Source of the DNA: an uncultured Alphaproteobacteria bacterium | GTDB lineage: Bacteria > Pseudomonadota > Alphaproteobacteria > Rhizobiales > Aestuariivirgaceae | Direction of reading: 5' to 3' | Assembly (NCBI GenBank): GCA_937868035.1 | Contig: CALMLK010000139.1 | Location: 1 to 6,062 of the forward strand | DNA: 6,062 nucleotides | Shown: positions 1 through 6,062 of the stretch, piece after piece | How the letters are laid out: the number at the start of each line of letters is the position of its first letter | Position numbering within the stretch: position 1 is the stretch's first letter | Notes under the pieces: model-generated | What the model saw: the letters and a program-made list of their open reading frames with translations, nothing else | The model's database searches: none | Told to the model about the DNA's origin: nothing | Translations under genes and position numbers: made by a program

Positions 1-43
1 ACCGAGATCTACACTCTTTCCCTACACGACGCTCTTCCGATCT
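1..43 (+). other. Illumina P5/TruSeq universal adapter remnant (artifact)
   Basis: These 43 bases match, from memory, the last 43 bases of the 58-base Illumina P5/TruSeq universal adapter and end in its characteristic GCTCTTCCGATCT. The match stops exactly where a well-conserved LeuB reading frame begins (base 44). The stretch is a library-construction leftover kept at a contig end, not genomic DNA, and should be trimmed. Its reading frame is open and in phase with leuB, so automatic annotation may wrongly extend that protein into it. Confidence 0.98.
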
Positions 44-676
44 GACACGCAGGTCTACGACACGTTTGAAATCGAACGCATCGCCCGCGTCGCCTTCGAC
101 CTCGCGAAGACGCGCAAGAACAAGGTCTCGTCTGCCGAGAAGCGCAACGTCATGAAGACGGGCGTTCTGTGGAATGAAGTGGTGACCCGCATCCACAAGG
201 ACGAATACCCCACGGCCCAGCTGGAACACGTGCTGGCCGACAACTGCGCCATGCAGCTGGTGCGCTGGCCCAAGCAGTATGACGTGATCGTCACCGACAA
301 TTTGTTCGGTGATGTGCTCTCCGACGTGGCGGCCATGCTCACGGGCTCGCTCGGCATGCTGCCGTCCGCCTCGCTCGGCGCACCTGATGCCAAGACCAAG
401 CGGAGAAAGTCGCTCTACGAACCGGTGCATGGTTCTGCCCCCGACATCGCGGGCACGGGCGCGGCCAATCCCATCGCCATGATCGCGAGCTTCGGCATGG
501 CGCTCCGCTATTCGCTCAACATGGGCGACTGGGCCGACAGGCTGGACGCCGCCATTTCCGCCGTGTTGGCGCAGGGTCTACGCACCAAGGACATTGCCAG
601 CGACGCAAGCCCCGCCAATGCCACCACGACGCAGATGGGCGAGGCCATTCTCAAGGAACTGCAGAAGGCGGCGTGA
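44..676 (+). CDS. leuB: 3-isopropylmalate dehydrogenase LeuB, C-terminal part (5' truncated)
   Basis: LeuB oxidises and decarboxylates (2R,3S)-3-isopropylmalate to 2-oxoisocaproate with NAD+, the third step specific to leucine synthesis, in the cytoplasm. The visible 210 residues carry the C-terminal half of the isocitrate/isopropylmalate dehydrogenase fold. The catalytic lysine is in EKRNVM (residue 33 of the fragment). The metal and substrate aspartates are Asp66 in [10 protein letters not shown] and Asp90/Asp94 in NLFGDVLSD. The NAD-binding loop [12 protein letters not shown] is at 126-137. Family members run about 350-370 residues, so roughly 150-160 N-terminal residues, including the catalytic tyrosine and substrate arginines, lie off the contig. 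The first genuine codon is GAC at 44; codons before it are adapter. The related tartrate/malate dehydrogenases are less likely, because the [13 protein letters not shown] segment is typical of proteobacterial LeuB. The stop overlaps the next gene by one base. Confidence 0.95.
   Translation, partial: DTQVYDTFEIERIARVAFDLAKTRKNKVSSAEKRNVMKTGVLWNEVVTRIHKDEYPTAQLEHVLADNCAMQLVRWPKQYDVIVTDNLFGDVLSDVAAMLTGSLGMLPSASLGAPDAKTKRRKSLYEPVHGSAPDIAGTGAANPIAMIASFGMALRYSLNMGDWADRLDAAISAVLAQGLRTKDIASDASPANATTTQMGEAILKELQKAA
663..668 (+). promoter_or_regulatory. Ribosome binding site for the aldose epimerase gene
   Basis: AGAAGG lies inside the end of leuB, 7 bases before the ATG at 676 but only 4 before the in-frame GTG at 673. 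The spacing favours the ATG, which gives a one-base TGATG overlap with the leuB stop and suggests translational coupling. Confidence 0.5.
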
Positions 677-1593
677 TGATCACGCTGTCCTCGCCCGGCA
701 TCACGGTGGCGCTGCACCCCATGGGTGCGCGCATCGCCTCCTGTGTGGTGGACGGCATGGAGACGGCCTTCGGCTCCGGACCCGAGAGCCGGATCATGAG
801 CGGTGACATCTATGCGGGCGCCATCTGCGGCCGGCATGCGGGGCGGATCAGCAATGCCACCGTTCCGGTGGACGGCAGAACCGTGCATCTCACGGCCAAC
901 AGCGGGCCGCATCAGTTGCACGGCGGCGATACGGGATTCCATGCCCGCCGCTGGGACTGGCTGCGCGATGGCAACCGCGTGACCTTTTATCTCAACTCCG
1001 CCGACGGTGAGGAAGGCTATCCCGGCAACCTTGATGTGAAGGCGGTCTACGCGCTGTCCGGCAACCGTCTGGCGCTGACGCTCGAAGCCCGCACGACACA
1101 GGCCACGGTGTGCAATCTCACCAACCACGCCTACTGGAATCTGGCAGGCGGGGGCTCCGTGCTGGACCATGACCTTCAGGTGATGGGCGAGAGCTATTTC
1201 CCGCTGAACGATCTGCTCTTGCCGCTGGGCCGGATCGAGCCGACCGCTGGCACGCCCTTCGATTTCCGCAAGGCCCGCACCATCCGCGAGGATCATGATT
1301 TCTGCACGAAACTGTCGGGCGTGCGCGGCCACATGAAGCACGGTCTCACCCTGCGCGATCCCAGCTCCGGCCGCCGCATGGAGGTGTGGACGACGGAAGG
1401 CTGCATGCAGACCTATACGGCGATCCACTGGCAGCCGCAGATGCTGGGCCACACAGGCCCGCTGCAACACGCCCACGCGCTCGCCATCGAACCGCAGAAC
1501 GTGGCGGATGCGCCCAACAATCCGGCCTTCCCCTCCTCCATCCTCCGCCCCGGCGAAGTCTATCGCAATCATATGGAGTGGCGGTTCGGCTGA
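676..1593 (+). CDS. galM: Aldose 1-epimerase (mutarotase), GalM family
   Basis: The product, 305 residues from ATG 676, is a cytoplasmic beta-sandwich enzyme expected to interconvert alpha and beta anomers of aldoses. By comparison with characterised GalM proteins, the active-site set is present: Arg57 in GRHAGRI, His82 in QLHGGDTGFH, the catalytic acid His151 in NLTNHAYWNL, Asp206 in DHDFC, and the catalytic base Glu272 in LAIEPQNVADAPNN. TTEGCMQTYT (239-248) matches the usual TTxPGxQxYT segment, with Pro replaced by Gly-Cys. The protein is somewhat shorter than the usual ~340 residues, apparently because the stretch between PFDFRK and DHDFC is compact. There is no signal peptide. The sugar substrate cannot be told from sequence, and no galactose genes adjoin it. 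It overlaps leuB by one base (four if GTG 673 is used), so it is probably cotranscribed with leuB. It converges on priA. Confidence 0.9.
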   Translation: MITLSSPGITVALHPMGARIASCVVDGMETAFGSGPESRIMSGDIYAGAICGRHAGRISNATVPVDGRTVHLTANSGPHQLHGGDTGFHARRWDWLRDGNRVTFYLNSADGEEGYPGNLDVKAVYALSGNRLALTLEARTTQATVCNLTNHAYWNLAGGGSVLDHDLQVMGESYFPLNDLLLPLGRIEPTAGTPFDFRKARTIREDHDFCTKLSGVRGHMKHGLTLRDPSSGRRMEVWTTEGCMQTYTAIHWQPQMLGHTGPLQHAHALAIEPQNVADAPNNPAFPSSILRPGEVYRNHMEWRFG

Positions 1594-1595
1594 AA

Positions 1596-1631
1596 ATGCC
1601 GGCCAGAAGTGCGTCACCCTGTCGCCGGCAT
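1596..1631 (-). terminator. Hairpin between convergent galM and priA; probable priA terminator
   Basis: A perfect 8-bp inverted repeat, ATGCCGGC (1596-1603) and GCCGGCAT (1624-1631), encloses further complementary blocks CAG/CTG (1604-1606 with 1619-1621) and GTG/CAC (1609-1611 with 1615-1617), giving a long stem with small internal loops. On the minus strand the stem runs into TTTT (complement of AAAA 1593-1596; the first T is also the last stem base). This fits a short-tailed intrinsic terminator starting 21 bases after the priA stop. On the plus strand no T run follows, so its effect on galM transcripts is less certain. Confidence 0.55.
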
Positions 1632-1652
1632 GGCGCAGAGGCGTGATGTGCA

Positions 1653-3842
1653 TCACAGGAAGTTATAGGGATCCACATCCACCTGCAGGGCAAGTGAGCC
1701 TTTCACCTTCGCGTCCTTGAGCCAGAGCCGCAGGAAGGCCTGGATGTCCACGTCGCGTCCGGCCTTCACCAGCAGCCGCCAGCGGTGGCGGCCGCGGATG
1801 ACCGAGATGGGCGCCACGGCCGGGCCCAGCACCTGCACATCATCCGTGGGCGGAATATTCCGCGCCAGCACCTTGGCAAAGCGTTCGGCTGATGGGCCAT
1901 CCGTATCCGACACGATGATCGCGGCGAGCCGCCCATAGGGCGGCAGCCCCGCGCCTTGCCGGATCAGTTTCTCCTGGGCGTAGTAGGCATCGCGATCGCC
2001 GCTGGCCAGGGCCCGCATCAGCGCATGGTCAGGCGAATAGGTTTGCACGAAGGCCCGGCCCGGACGCTCACCGCGTCCCGCACGGCCCGCGACTTGCGCC
2101 AGCAAGGCCCAGGTGCGTTCCCCGGCGCGCGGATCGGAGGATTCCAGTGCGAGGTCGGCGTCCACCACACCCACGCAGGTGAGGTGCGGGAAGTGATGGC
2201 CCTTGGCCACCAGTTGCGTGCCGATGACGAGATTGTGCAGGCCATCCGCCACGTCGCGCAGCACGTCGCGCAGCAATACGCCGCGCGTGATGTCGCTGGA
2301 GAGGATCGCCATGCGCGCTTCGGGGAAATGCTTGATCGCCTCTTCGGCCAGCCGCTCCACACCCGGTCCTACGGGCACGAGCTTCCCCTCCGTGCCGCAC
2401 TTCGGACAGGCGTTGGGAACGGGCTCCTGATGGCCGCAGTGATGACACTGCATGAGACGTCGGAAGCGATGCTCCACCATGGAGGCCGCGCAGTTGGGGC
2501 AATCGAGATGATGCCCGCAGGCGCGGCAGAGCGTGAGCGGCGCATAGCCCCGGCGGTTGAGAAAGAGCAGCGCCTGTTCGCCCGCATCAAGCGCCTTCTT
2601 CACTTCAAGCAGCAACGGCTCCGACAGCCATGAGCCGCTCGGCACCTGCGCTGTGCGCATGTCGATCAGATTGATCTCCGGCAGCTCGGGGCGGCCGTGA
2701 CGGTCCGAGAGCTTCACCGTGGCGTAGCGCCCCCGGTCCACGTTGACGAGGCTTTCGAGTGACGGCGTGGCTGACGACAGGATGACCGGGAAGCGGGCCA
2801 GCGCGCCATAGAGCACTGCCATGTCGCGCGCGTGGTAGGTCACACCTTCATCCTGCTTGTAGGCACCTTCATGTTCTTCATCGACGACGACGAGGCCGAG
2901 GTTGCACCAGGGCAGGAACAGGGCCGAACGCGCACCGACCACGATCTTCGCCGAACCATCCGCCACGCCACGCCAGGTGCGCTCGCGCTCGCGTGGACGC
3001 AAATCGGAATGCCATCCCGCCGGTTCCACCCCGAAACGCCGTTCGACGCGCGCCAGGAAGGGCGCCGTGAGGGCAATTTCGGGCAGCAACAAGAGCACCT
3101 GCCGGCCCTCCCGCAAGGCCTCGGCAATGGCCTCGAAATAGACCTCCGTCTTGCCCGACCCCGTGACGCCATCCAGCAGCGTGACACTGTGCTTTGCCGC
3201 CTGCACCGCCTCGCGCAGGTGGTCTGCCGCTGCCGCCTGGTCCGCCGAGAGCGCATAGGGTGCCGCATCAGGATCGGGTTGCGGGAAGGGACGCAAGGCC
3301 GGGAGAGCCACCTCCTCCAGCGCCCCGTCGCGGGCCATGGCCTTGACCACGGATGTCCCCACACCCGCCGCCTGTGCCAGCGCGCTCGCGGGCAGCGGGA
3401 AGCCATCGCGCAGGATTTCCAGCACGCGCTGGCGTTGTGGCGTCATGCGCTTGGGCAGCGCCGCTCCCAGCCTGTAGGCCACCTGGGCCCGCGGCGGCTC
3501 CAGCGCGGCCGGCACACGAAGCGCCATGCGCAGCACATTGCCGACCGGTTCGAGATAATAGGCCGCCAGCCATTCGATGAACTTGCGGTGCGTGCCGGGC
3601 ATCGGCGGCGCATCGAAACGCTGCACCACATTGCGCAGACGCATGTTCGTGGGAACCGCGGGCCGCACCTCCCAGACGACACCGATGCAGCTGCGCGGTC
3701 CGAGCGGCACCTCGACATAATCACCGGCCGCAAGGGCAAGTCCCGTGGGCACGCCATAGCTGTAGGCCTGCGCCAGCGCGAGCGGCAGCAAAACCTCGGC
3801 GACCATGGCGGAAGGAGACGGCATACCGTCAGGAATAGACAT
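1653..3842 (-). CDS. priA: Primosomal protein N' / replication restart helicase PriA
   Basis: PriA is a 3'-to-5' superfamily 2 DNA helicase that recognises stalled forks and D-loops and starts reloading of the replicative helicase. The product has 729 residues, normal for the family. In order: an N-terminal DNA-binding domain (about 15-115), a winged-helix region (about 133-180), Walker A GVTGSGKT (225-232), DEEH Walker B (321-324), motif III SSATPS (356-361), and a zinc-binding insert with eight cysteines in CxxC pairs (439/442, 448/451, 466/469, 479/482). Motif V, GTQLVAKGHHF, starts at 541 and motif VI, QVAGRAGRG, is at 583-591. A C-terminal domain ends in VDVDPYNFL. All key residues are intact. 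ATG 3842 is chosen because AGGGG lies 6 bases upstream; the ATGs at codons 7 and 13 have no such site. It is divergent from pabB across 36 bases and convergent with galM. Confidence 0.97.
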   Translation of the reverse strand: MSIPDGMPSPSAMVAEVLLPLALAQAYSYGVPTGLALAAGDYVEVPLGPRSCIGVVWEVRPAVPTNMRLRNVVQRFDAPPMPGTHRKFIEWLAAYYLEPVGNVLRMALRVPAALEPPRAQVAYRLGAALPKRMTPQRQRVLEILRDGFPLPASALAQAAGVGTSVVKAMARDGALEEVALPALRPFPQPDPDAAPYALSADQAAAADHLREAVQAAKHSVTLLDGVTGSGKTEVYFEAIAEALREGRQVLLLLPEIALTAPFLARVERRFGVEPAGWHSDLRPRERERTWRGVADGSAKIVVGARSALFLPWCNLGLVVVDEEHEGAYKQDEGVTYHARDMAVLYGALARFPVILSSATPSLESLVNVDRGRYATVKLSDRHGRPELPEINLIDMRTAQVPSGSWLSEPLLLEVKKALDAGEQALLFLNRRGYAPLTLCRACGHHLDCPNCAASMVEHRFRRLMQCHHCGHQEPVPNACPKCGTEGKLVPVGPGVERLAEEAIKHFPEARMAILSSDITRGVLLRDVLRDVADGLHNLVIGTQLVAKGHHFPHLTCVGVVDADLALESSDPRAGERTWALLAQVAGRAGRGERPGRAFVQTYSPDHALMRALASGDRDAYYAQEKLIRQGAGLPPYGRLAAIIVSDTDGPSAERFAKVLARNIPPTDDVQVLGPAVAPISVIRGRHRWRLLVKAGRDVDIQAFLRLWLKDAKVKGSLALQVDVDPYNFL

Positions 3843-3848
3843 GGCAGG

Positions 3849-3853
3849 CCCCT
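3849..3853 (-). promoter_or_regulatory. Ribosome binding site of priA
   Basis: On the minus strand AGGGG stands 6 bases before the ATG at 3842. It is the only purine-rich site before any of the three candidate ATGs and so decides the start. Confidence 0.5.
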
Positions 3854-3862
3854 GCTTCCAGC

Positions 3863-3868
3863 CTTATA
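3863..3868 (-). promoter_or_regulatory. Possible -10 element for priA
   Basis: On the minus strand the sequence reads TATAAG, five of six matches to TATAAT. It would start a transcript near 3855-3857 and leave a short leader that just holds the AGGGG site. No good -35 is seen: the hexamer at 17-base spacing is GGGCTT. This is inference from a single short motif in a 36-base gap. Confidence 0.25.
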
Positions 3869-3873
3869 TCAGC

Positions 3874-3885
3874 CGGTCATGACCG
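3874..3885. repeat. 12-bp perfect palindrome over the pabB start codon
   Basis: CGGTCATGACCG equals its own reverse complement. It is centred on the pabB initiation codon (ATG 3879-3881) and ends there; the flanking pair C3873/A3886 does not match. Being free of a loop, it looks more like a possible protein-binding half-site pair than an RNA hairpin. Its position between divergent genes makes a shared operator conceivable, but a chance palindrome around CATG cannot be excluded. Confidence 0.4.
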
Positions 3886-5246
3886 AAGCCCGCCCGCGTC
3901 CGGCGCCACCCTTCGTCCGCGAGATCATTTACGCGGAACCCTTTGCCATGGCGCGGCGGCTGAAGGGGGCACGCGCCCTCACGCTGCTGGAAAGCGTGCA
4001 GCGCCACGAGCACCTGGGCCGCTATTCCTTCCTCGCCTGCGACCCCGCGCAAACGCTGGTCGTGCAGGACGGCAAGGCGCTGCTCGATGGCACGCCACAG
4101 GACCATGAGCCTTTCGCCGTGCTGCAAGACCTGCTGGCCGCACAGCCCCGCGCCCATGTGGCAGGCCTGCCGCCATTCCAGGGCGGCTGGGCGGGATACA
4201 TCTCGTATGACTACGGCCGCCATCTCGAACCCAAGGCGCGCATTCCAGCCTTCCAGCCCCTCTGTCCCGACATGGTGATGCACCGCTTCGACACGGTGAT
4301 CGCCATCGACCATCTGCAGGAGCGCGCCTGGATATTCGCAGGTACCTCGGCCGATGCGGATGCGCTGGAACAACGCCTGCGTCCGCGCCAGCAAGCGCTG
4401 GGGAATGGCACGGTGCCGGGCCTTTCCGCGCAAGTGACGCGCGAGACACATGAACGCAATGTGGCGCACACGGTCGACTACATCCTCGACGGCGACATCT
4501 TCCAGGCCAACATCACGCAGACCTTTGCCGCACCGGAGCCCGCCGGCTTCGACAGCTTCGCCCTCTATGAACGCCTGCGCCAGCGCAACCCCGCGACCTT
4601 CGCGGCGCTGCTTGATTATGATGACATCAAGATCATCTCGTCCTCGCCCGAACGTCTCGTCCGCTTCGACGGCGAGACGGCAGAGGCGCGTCCCATCAAG
4701 GGCACCCGCCGCCGCGACGCCGACCCCATGCGCGACCAGGCGCTGGCGATGGAGTTGCAGGCCTCGCGCAAGGACCGCGCCGAGAACGTGATGATCGTCG
4801 ATCTCCTGCGCAACGATCTCTCCCGCGTGGCGCGGCCGGGCACGGTCAAGGTGCCGGTGCTGTGCGGGCTCGAATCCTACGCCAACGTGCACCATCTCGT
4901 GTCCGTGGTGCAGGGCGGCCTGAGGCCGGACAAGACGGTTGTCGATCTTCTCGCCGCGGTCTTCCCCGGCGGCTCGATCACCGGCGCACCGAAGATCAGG
5001 GCCATGGAGGTGATCGCCGAACTGGAGGCAGCGCCGCGCGGCGTCTACTGCGGCTCCATCGGCTACATCAGCTTCAGCGGCCATTGCGACTTCAACATCG
5101 CCATCCGCACCGTGCAGGTGGCGGGCGGCATGGTGCGGGTGCAGGGCGGCGGCGGCATCACCGCGCGTTCGCAACCCGCCGCCGAATATGACGAGAGCCT
5201 CACCAAGATCGCCCGCATCCGCGCCGCGCTGGAGGATGCGCCATGA
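3879..5246 (+). CDS. pabB: Aminodeoxychorismate synthase component I, PabB
   Basis: PabB combines chorismate with ammonia supplied by PabA to make 4-amino-4-deoxychorismate, the branch point to p-aminobenzoate and folate; it is cytoplasmic. The 455-residue protein shows the chorismate-utilising fold. The N-terminal half has GGWAGYISYDYGR (102-114). The catalytic half has SSPERL (255-260, metal-ligand Glu258), PIKGT (272-276), GGSITGAPK (364-372), DFNIAIRT (404-411) and YDESLTK (437-443). Lys274 in PIKGT separates PabB from anthranilate synthase TrpE, which has Ala there (PIAGT). The reading frame stays open far upstream, antisense to priA, but homology begins near PFVREI (residue 11). ATG 3879 is the only reasonable start, and there is no start codon between it and the priA start. 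It lacks a Shine-Dalgarno sequence. Its stop overlaps pabA by ATGA. Confidence 0.95.
   Translation: MTEARPRPAPPFVREIIYAEPFAMARRLKGARALTLLESVQRHEHLGRYSFLACDPAQTLVVQDGKALLDGTPQDHEPFAVLQDLLAAQPRAHVAGLPPFQGGWAGYISYDYGRHLEPKARIPAFQPLCPDMVMHRFDTVIAIDHLQERAWIFAGTSADADALEQRLRPRQQALGNGTVPGLSAQVTRETHERNVAHTVDYILDGDIFQANITQTFAAPEPAGFDSFALYERLRQRNPATFAALLDYDDIKIISSSPERLVRFDGETAEARPIKGTRRRDADPMRDQALAMELQASRKDRAENVMIVDLLRNDLSRVARPGTVKVPVLCGLESYANVHHLVSVVQGGLRPDKTVVDLLAAVFPGGSITGAPKIRAMEVIAELEAAPRGVYCGSIGYISFSGHCDFNIAIRTVQVAGGMVRVQGGGGITARSQPAAEYDESLTKIARIRAALEDAP
5231..5235 (+). promoter_or_regulatory. Ribosome binding site of pabA
   Basis: A strong GGAGG inside the end of pabB lies 7 bases before the pabA ATG (5243). 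It supports this start and independent as well as coupled translation of PabA. Confidence 0.7.
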
Positions 5247-5800
5247 TCCTCATTGTCGACAACTACGACAGCTTCGTCCACAACGTCGCCCGCTATTTCG
5301 AGGAACTGGGCGAGCGCGTCCTGCTCCGCCGCAATGACGAGGTGAGTCGCGGCGATCTCAAGGCCAAGGCCATCGTCGTCTCGCCCGGCCCCTGCGCTCC
5401 ACGCCAGGCCGGACAATCCCTCGACATCGTGCGCGAGCTCTCCGGGCAGGTCCCCATTCTCGGCATCTGCCTCGGTCATCAGGTGATTGGCGAAGTCTTC
5501 GGCGATGTGGTGATCCGGGCGAAAAAGCCCATGCACGGCGACAGTTCAGAAATCACCCATGACGGCTCCGGTATCTTCGAAGGCCTGCCACAGCGCTTCA
5601 GTGCCGGACGGTACCATTCCCTGATCGTCGAACCGCGCGACGGCTCGCCGCTCGCCATCACCGCGCGGAGCGAGGAAGGTGAAGTCATGGGCCTCCGCCA
5701 CAGGGATCATCCCACCTATGGCGTGCAGTTCCACCCCGAATCCATTCTCACGGAACATGGCTACGACATGCTTCGCAATTTCCTCAAGGTGACGGCATGA
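5243..5800 (+). CDS. pabA: Aminodeoxychorismate synthase component II, glutamine amidotransferase PabA
   Basis: PabA hydrolyses glutamine and channels the ammonia to PabB. The 185-residue protein is a complete class I (triad) glutamine amidotransferase. It opens with the family start MILIVDNYDSF. The oxyanion loop is SPGPCAP (47-53). The nucleophile is Cys76 in GICLGHQ (74-80), and RYHSL is at 123-127. The triad is completed by His164 and Glu166 in QFHPES (162-167). Sequence alone does not cleanly separate PabA from TrpG, and in some bacteria one subunit serves both enzymes. Its position between pabB and pabC, with ATGA overlaps on both sides, argues for a folate-dedicated subunit. The HGKTS-type segment of many relatives reads HGDSSE here. 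Confidence 0.93.
   Translation: MILIVDNYDSFVHNVARYFEELGERVLLRRNDEVSRGDLKAKAIVVSPGPCAPRQAGQSLDIVRELSGQVPILGICLGHQVIGEVFGDVVIRAKKPMHGDSSEITHDGSGIFEGLPQRFSAGRYHSLIVEPRDGSPLAITARSEEGEVMGLRHRDHPTYGVQFHPESILTEHGYDMLRNFLKVTA
5786..5792 (+). promoter_or_regulatory. Ribosome binding site of pabC
   Basis: AAGGTGA, complementary to the usual 3' end of 16S rRNA, lies within the last pabA codons and ends 4 bases before ATG 5797. It fixes the pabC start at the ATGA overlap with pabA. Confidence 0.6.
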
Positions 5801-6062
5801 AGCGTGTCTGGTTCAAGGGCGGTTTGCATGAGGGCGACATTGCGCTCTCGCCTTTTGACCGGGGCCTCACCCTGGGCGATGGCCTGTTCGAGACCATGCT
5901 CGTGCTGAACGGTGTGGCGCTTGATCTGCAGGATCATCTCGCCCGCCTGGCGGCCAGCGCGGAGGAACTCGGCATAGCCTGTCCCCAGGATGAGATTGCC
6001 GATTCCGTTGCCGTGTTGTGCAAGGGCGTGGTGGCCCATCATGTCCTGCGCCTCACCTTGAC
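5797..6062 (+). CDS. pabC: 4-amino-4-deoxychorismate lyase PabC, N-terminal part (3' truncated)
   Basis: PabC is a pyridoxal-phosphate enzyme of fold type IV that removes pyruvate from aminodeoxychorismate to give p-aminobenzoate. The window ends after 88 complete codons. The visible part has the class IV aminotransferase opening: SPFDRGLTLGDGLFETM (18-34), then DHLARL (46-51) followed by a helix ending in ELGI. The lysine that binds the cofactor and the rest of the protein (family length about 270-290) lie beyond base 6062. From the fragment alone it could be a branched-chain or D-amino acid aminotransferase, which share this N-terminus. The ATGA overlap with pabA and the pabB-pabA context make PabC the best call. 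No stop or frameshift interrupts the visible part, so the truncation is only the window edge. Confidence 0.87.
   Translation, partial: MKRVWFKGGLHEGDIALSPFDRGLTLGDGLFETMLVLNGVALDLQDHLARLAASAEELGIACPQDEIADSVAVLCKGVVAHHVLRLTL

Larger units (their letters stand above)
3841..3870 (+). promoter_or_regulatory. Possible promoter for pabBAC (leaderless)
   Basis: ATGGCA (3841-3846; four matches to TTGACA) is 18 bases from TATATC (3865-3870; four matches to TATAAT). Initiation 7-9 bases after the -10 would fall at about 3877-3879, on or beside the A of the pabB start codon. That would explain why pabB has no Shine-Dalgarno sequence. Both hexamers are weak, and the promoter could instead lie inside priA. 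Confidence 0.25.

Noticed and set aside
673..675. GTG at 673 as the aldose epimerase start
   Set aside because: It is only 4 bases from the AGAAGG site, while ATG 676 has 7-base spacing. It would add a single residue, so the choice barely matters, but ATG is better supported.
1286..1400. Possible loss of the sugar-binding aspartate in the aldose epimerase
   Set aside because: On realignment to GalM, the DHDFC segment (Asp206) supplies the expected aspartate with correct spacing to the TTEGCMQTYT segment. The earlier impression came from aligning the wrong Gly-His stretch.
508..1656. 382-residue minus-strand open frame over galM
   Set aside because: It is a shadow of galM: the composition is His/Ala/Arg-rich, there are no recognisable motifs, and the plus-strand frame encodes a clear mutarotase with its active-site residues.
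1956..2633. 225-residue plus-strand open frame inside priA
   Set aside because: It is antisense to the PriA helicase and zinc-binding region. The apparent residue patterns are the mirror of conserved PriA codons.
2832..3878. Long plus-strand open frame antisense to priA that continues in phase into pabB, suggesting a giant 804-residue PabB
   Set aside because: The first ~349 residues are Arg/His-rich and low-complexity in character, with no family resemblance, and they mirror the priA codons. PabB homology starts just after ATG 3879. GC-rich genomes commonly leave such antisense frames open.
3864..5174. 436-residue minus-strand open frame over pabB
   Set aside because: It has no family motifs, and the opposite strand has every PabB motif. 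It is explained by high GC codon bias.
3879..5246. Anthranilate synthase component I (TrpE) as the identity of this gene
   Set aside because: The signature reads PIKGT, with the PabB lysine, where TrpE has PIAGT. The downstream partner is a class IV lyase/aminotransferase gene and not trpD or trpC.

Overview
This is a GC-rich bacterial window of ordinary housekeeping genes. The protein sequences look alphaproteobacterial, most likely Hyphomicrobiales (Rhizobiales)-like. That placement rests on remembered family sequence character, chiefly LeuB and the separate pabB-pabA-pabC genes, and not on a search. Gene density is very high and no mobile element, CRISPR array, tRNA or rRNA gene is visible. 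Bases 1-43 are not genomic: they match the Illumina P5/TruSeq universal adapter, so genomic sequence starts at base 44.

Layout: (1) 44-676, the C-terminal ~210 residues of leuB (3-isopropylmalate dehydrogenase, leucine synthesis), cut at its 5' side by the contig end and adapter. (2) 676-1593, a galM-type aldose 1-epimerase on the same strand, overlapping the leuB stop by one base. (3) 1594-1652, a short convergent gap holding a long imperfect hairpin with a T run on the priA side, a probable terminator. (4) 3842-1653 (minus), complete priA, the replication-restart helicase. (5) 3843-3878, a 36-base divergent gap holding an AT-rich core and the start of a 12-bp perfect palindrome that spans the pabB start codon. 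(6) 3879-6062, pabB, pabA and the first 88 codons of pabC, joined by two ATGA stop/start overlaps.

The pabBAC genes form a self-contained p-aminobenzoate (folate precursor) operon. PabA releases ammonia from glutamine, PabB uses it to turn chorismate into 4-amino-4-deoxychorismate, and PabC splits off pyruvate to give p-aminobenzoate. PriA reloads the replisome at stalled forks and shares the divergent control region with the pab operon. I found no convincing undescribed system. The points worth a second look are the adapter read-through, the divergent control region (palindrome, no Shine-Dalgarno before pabB, possible leaderless start) and the leuB-galM coupling.
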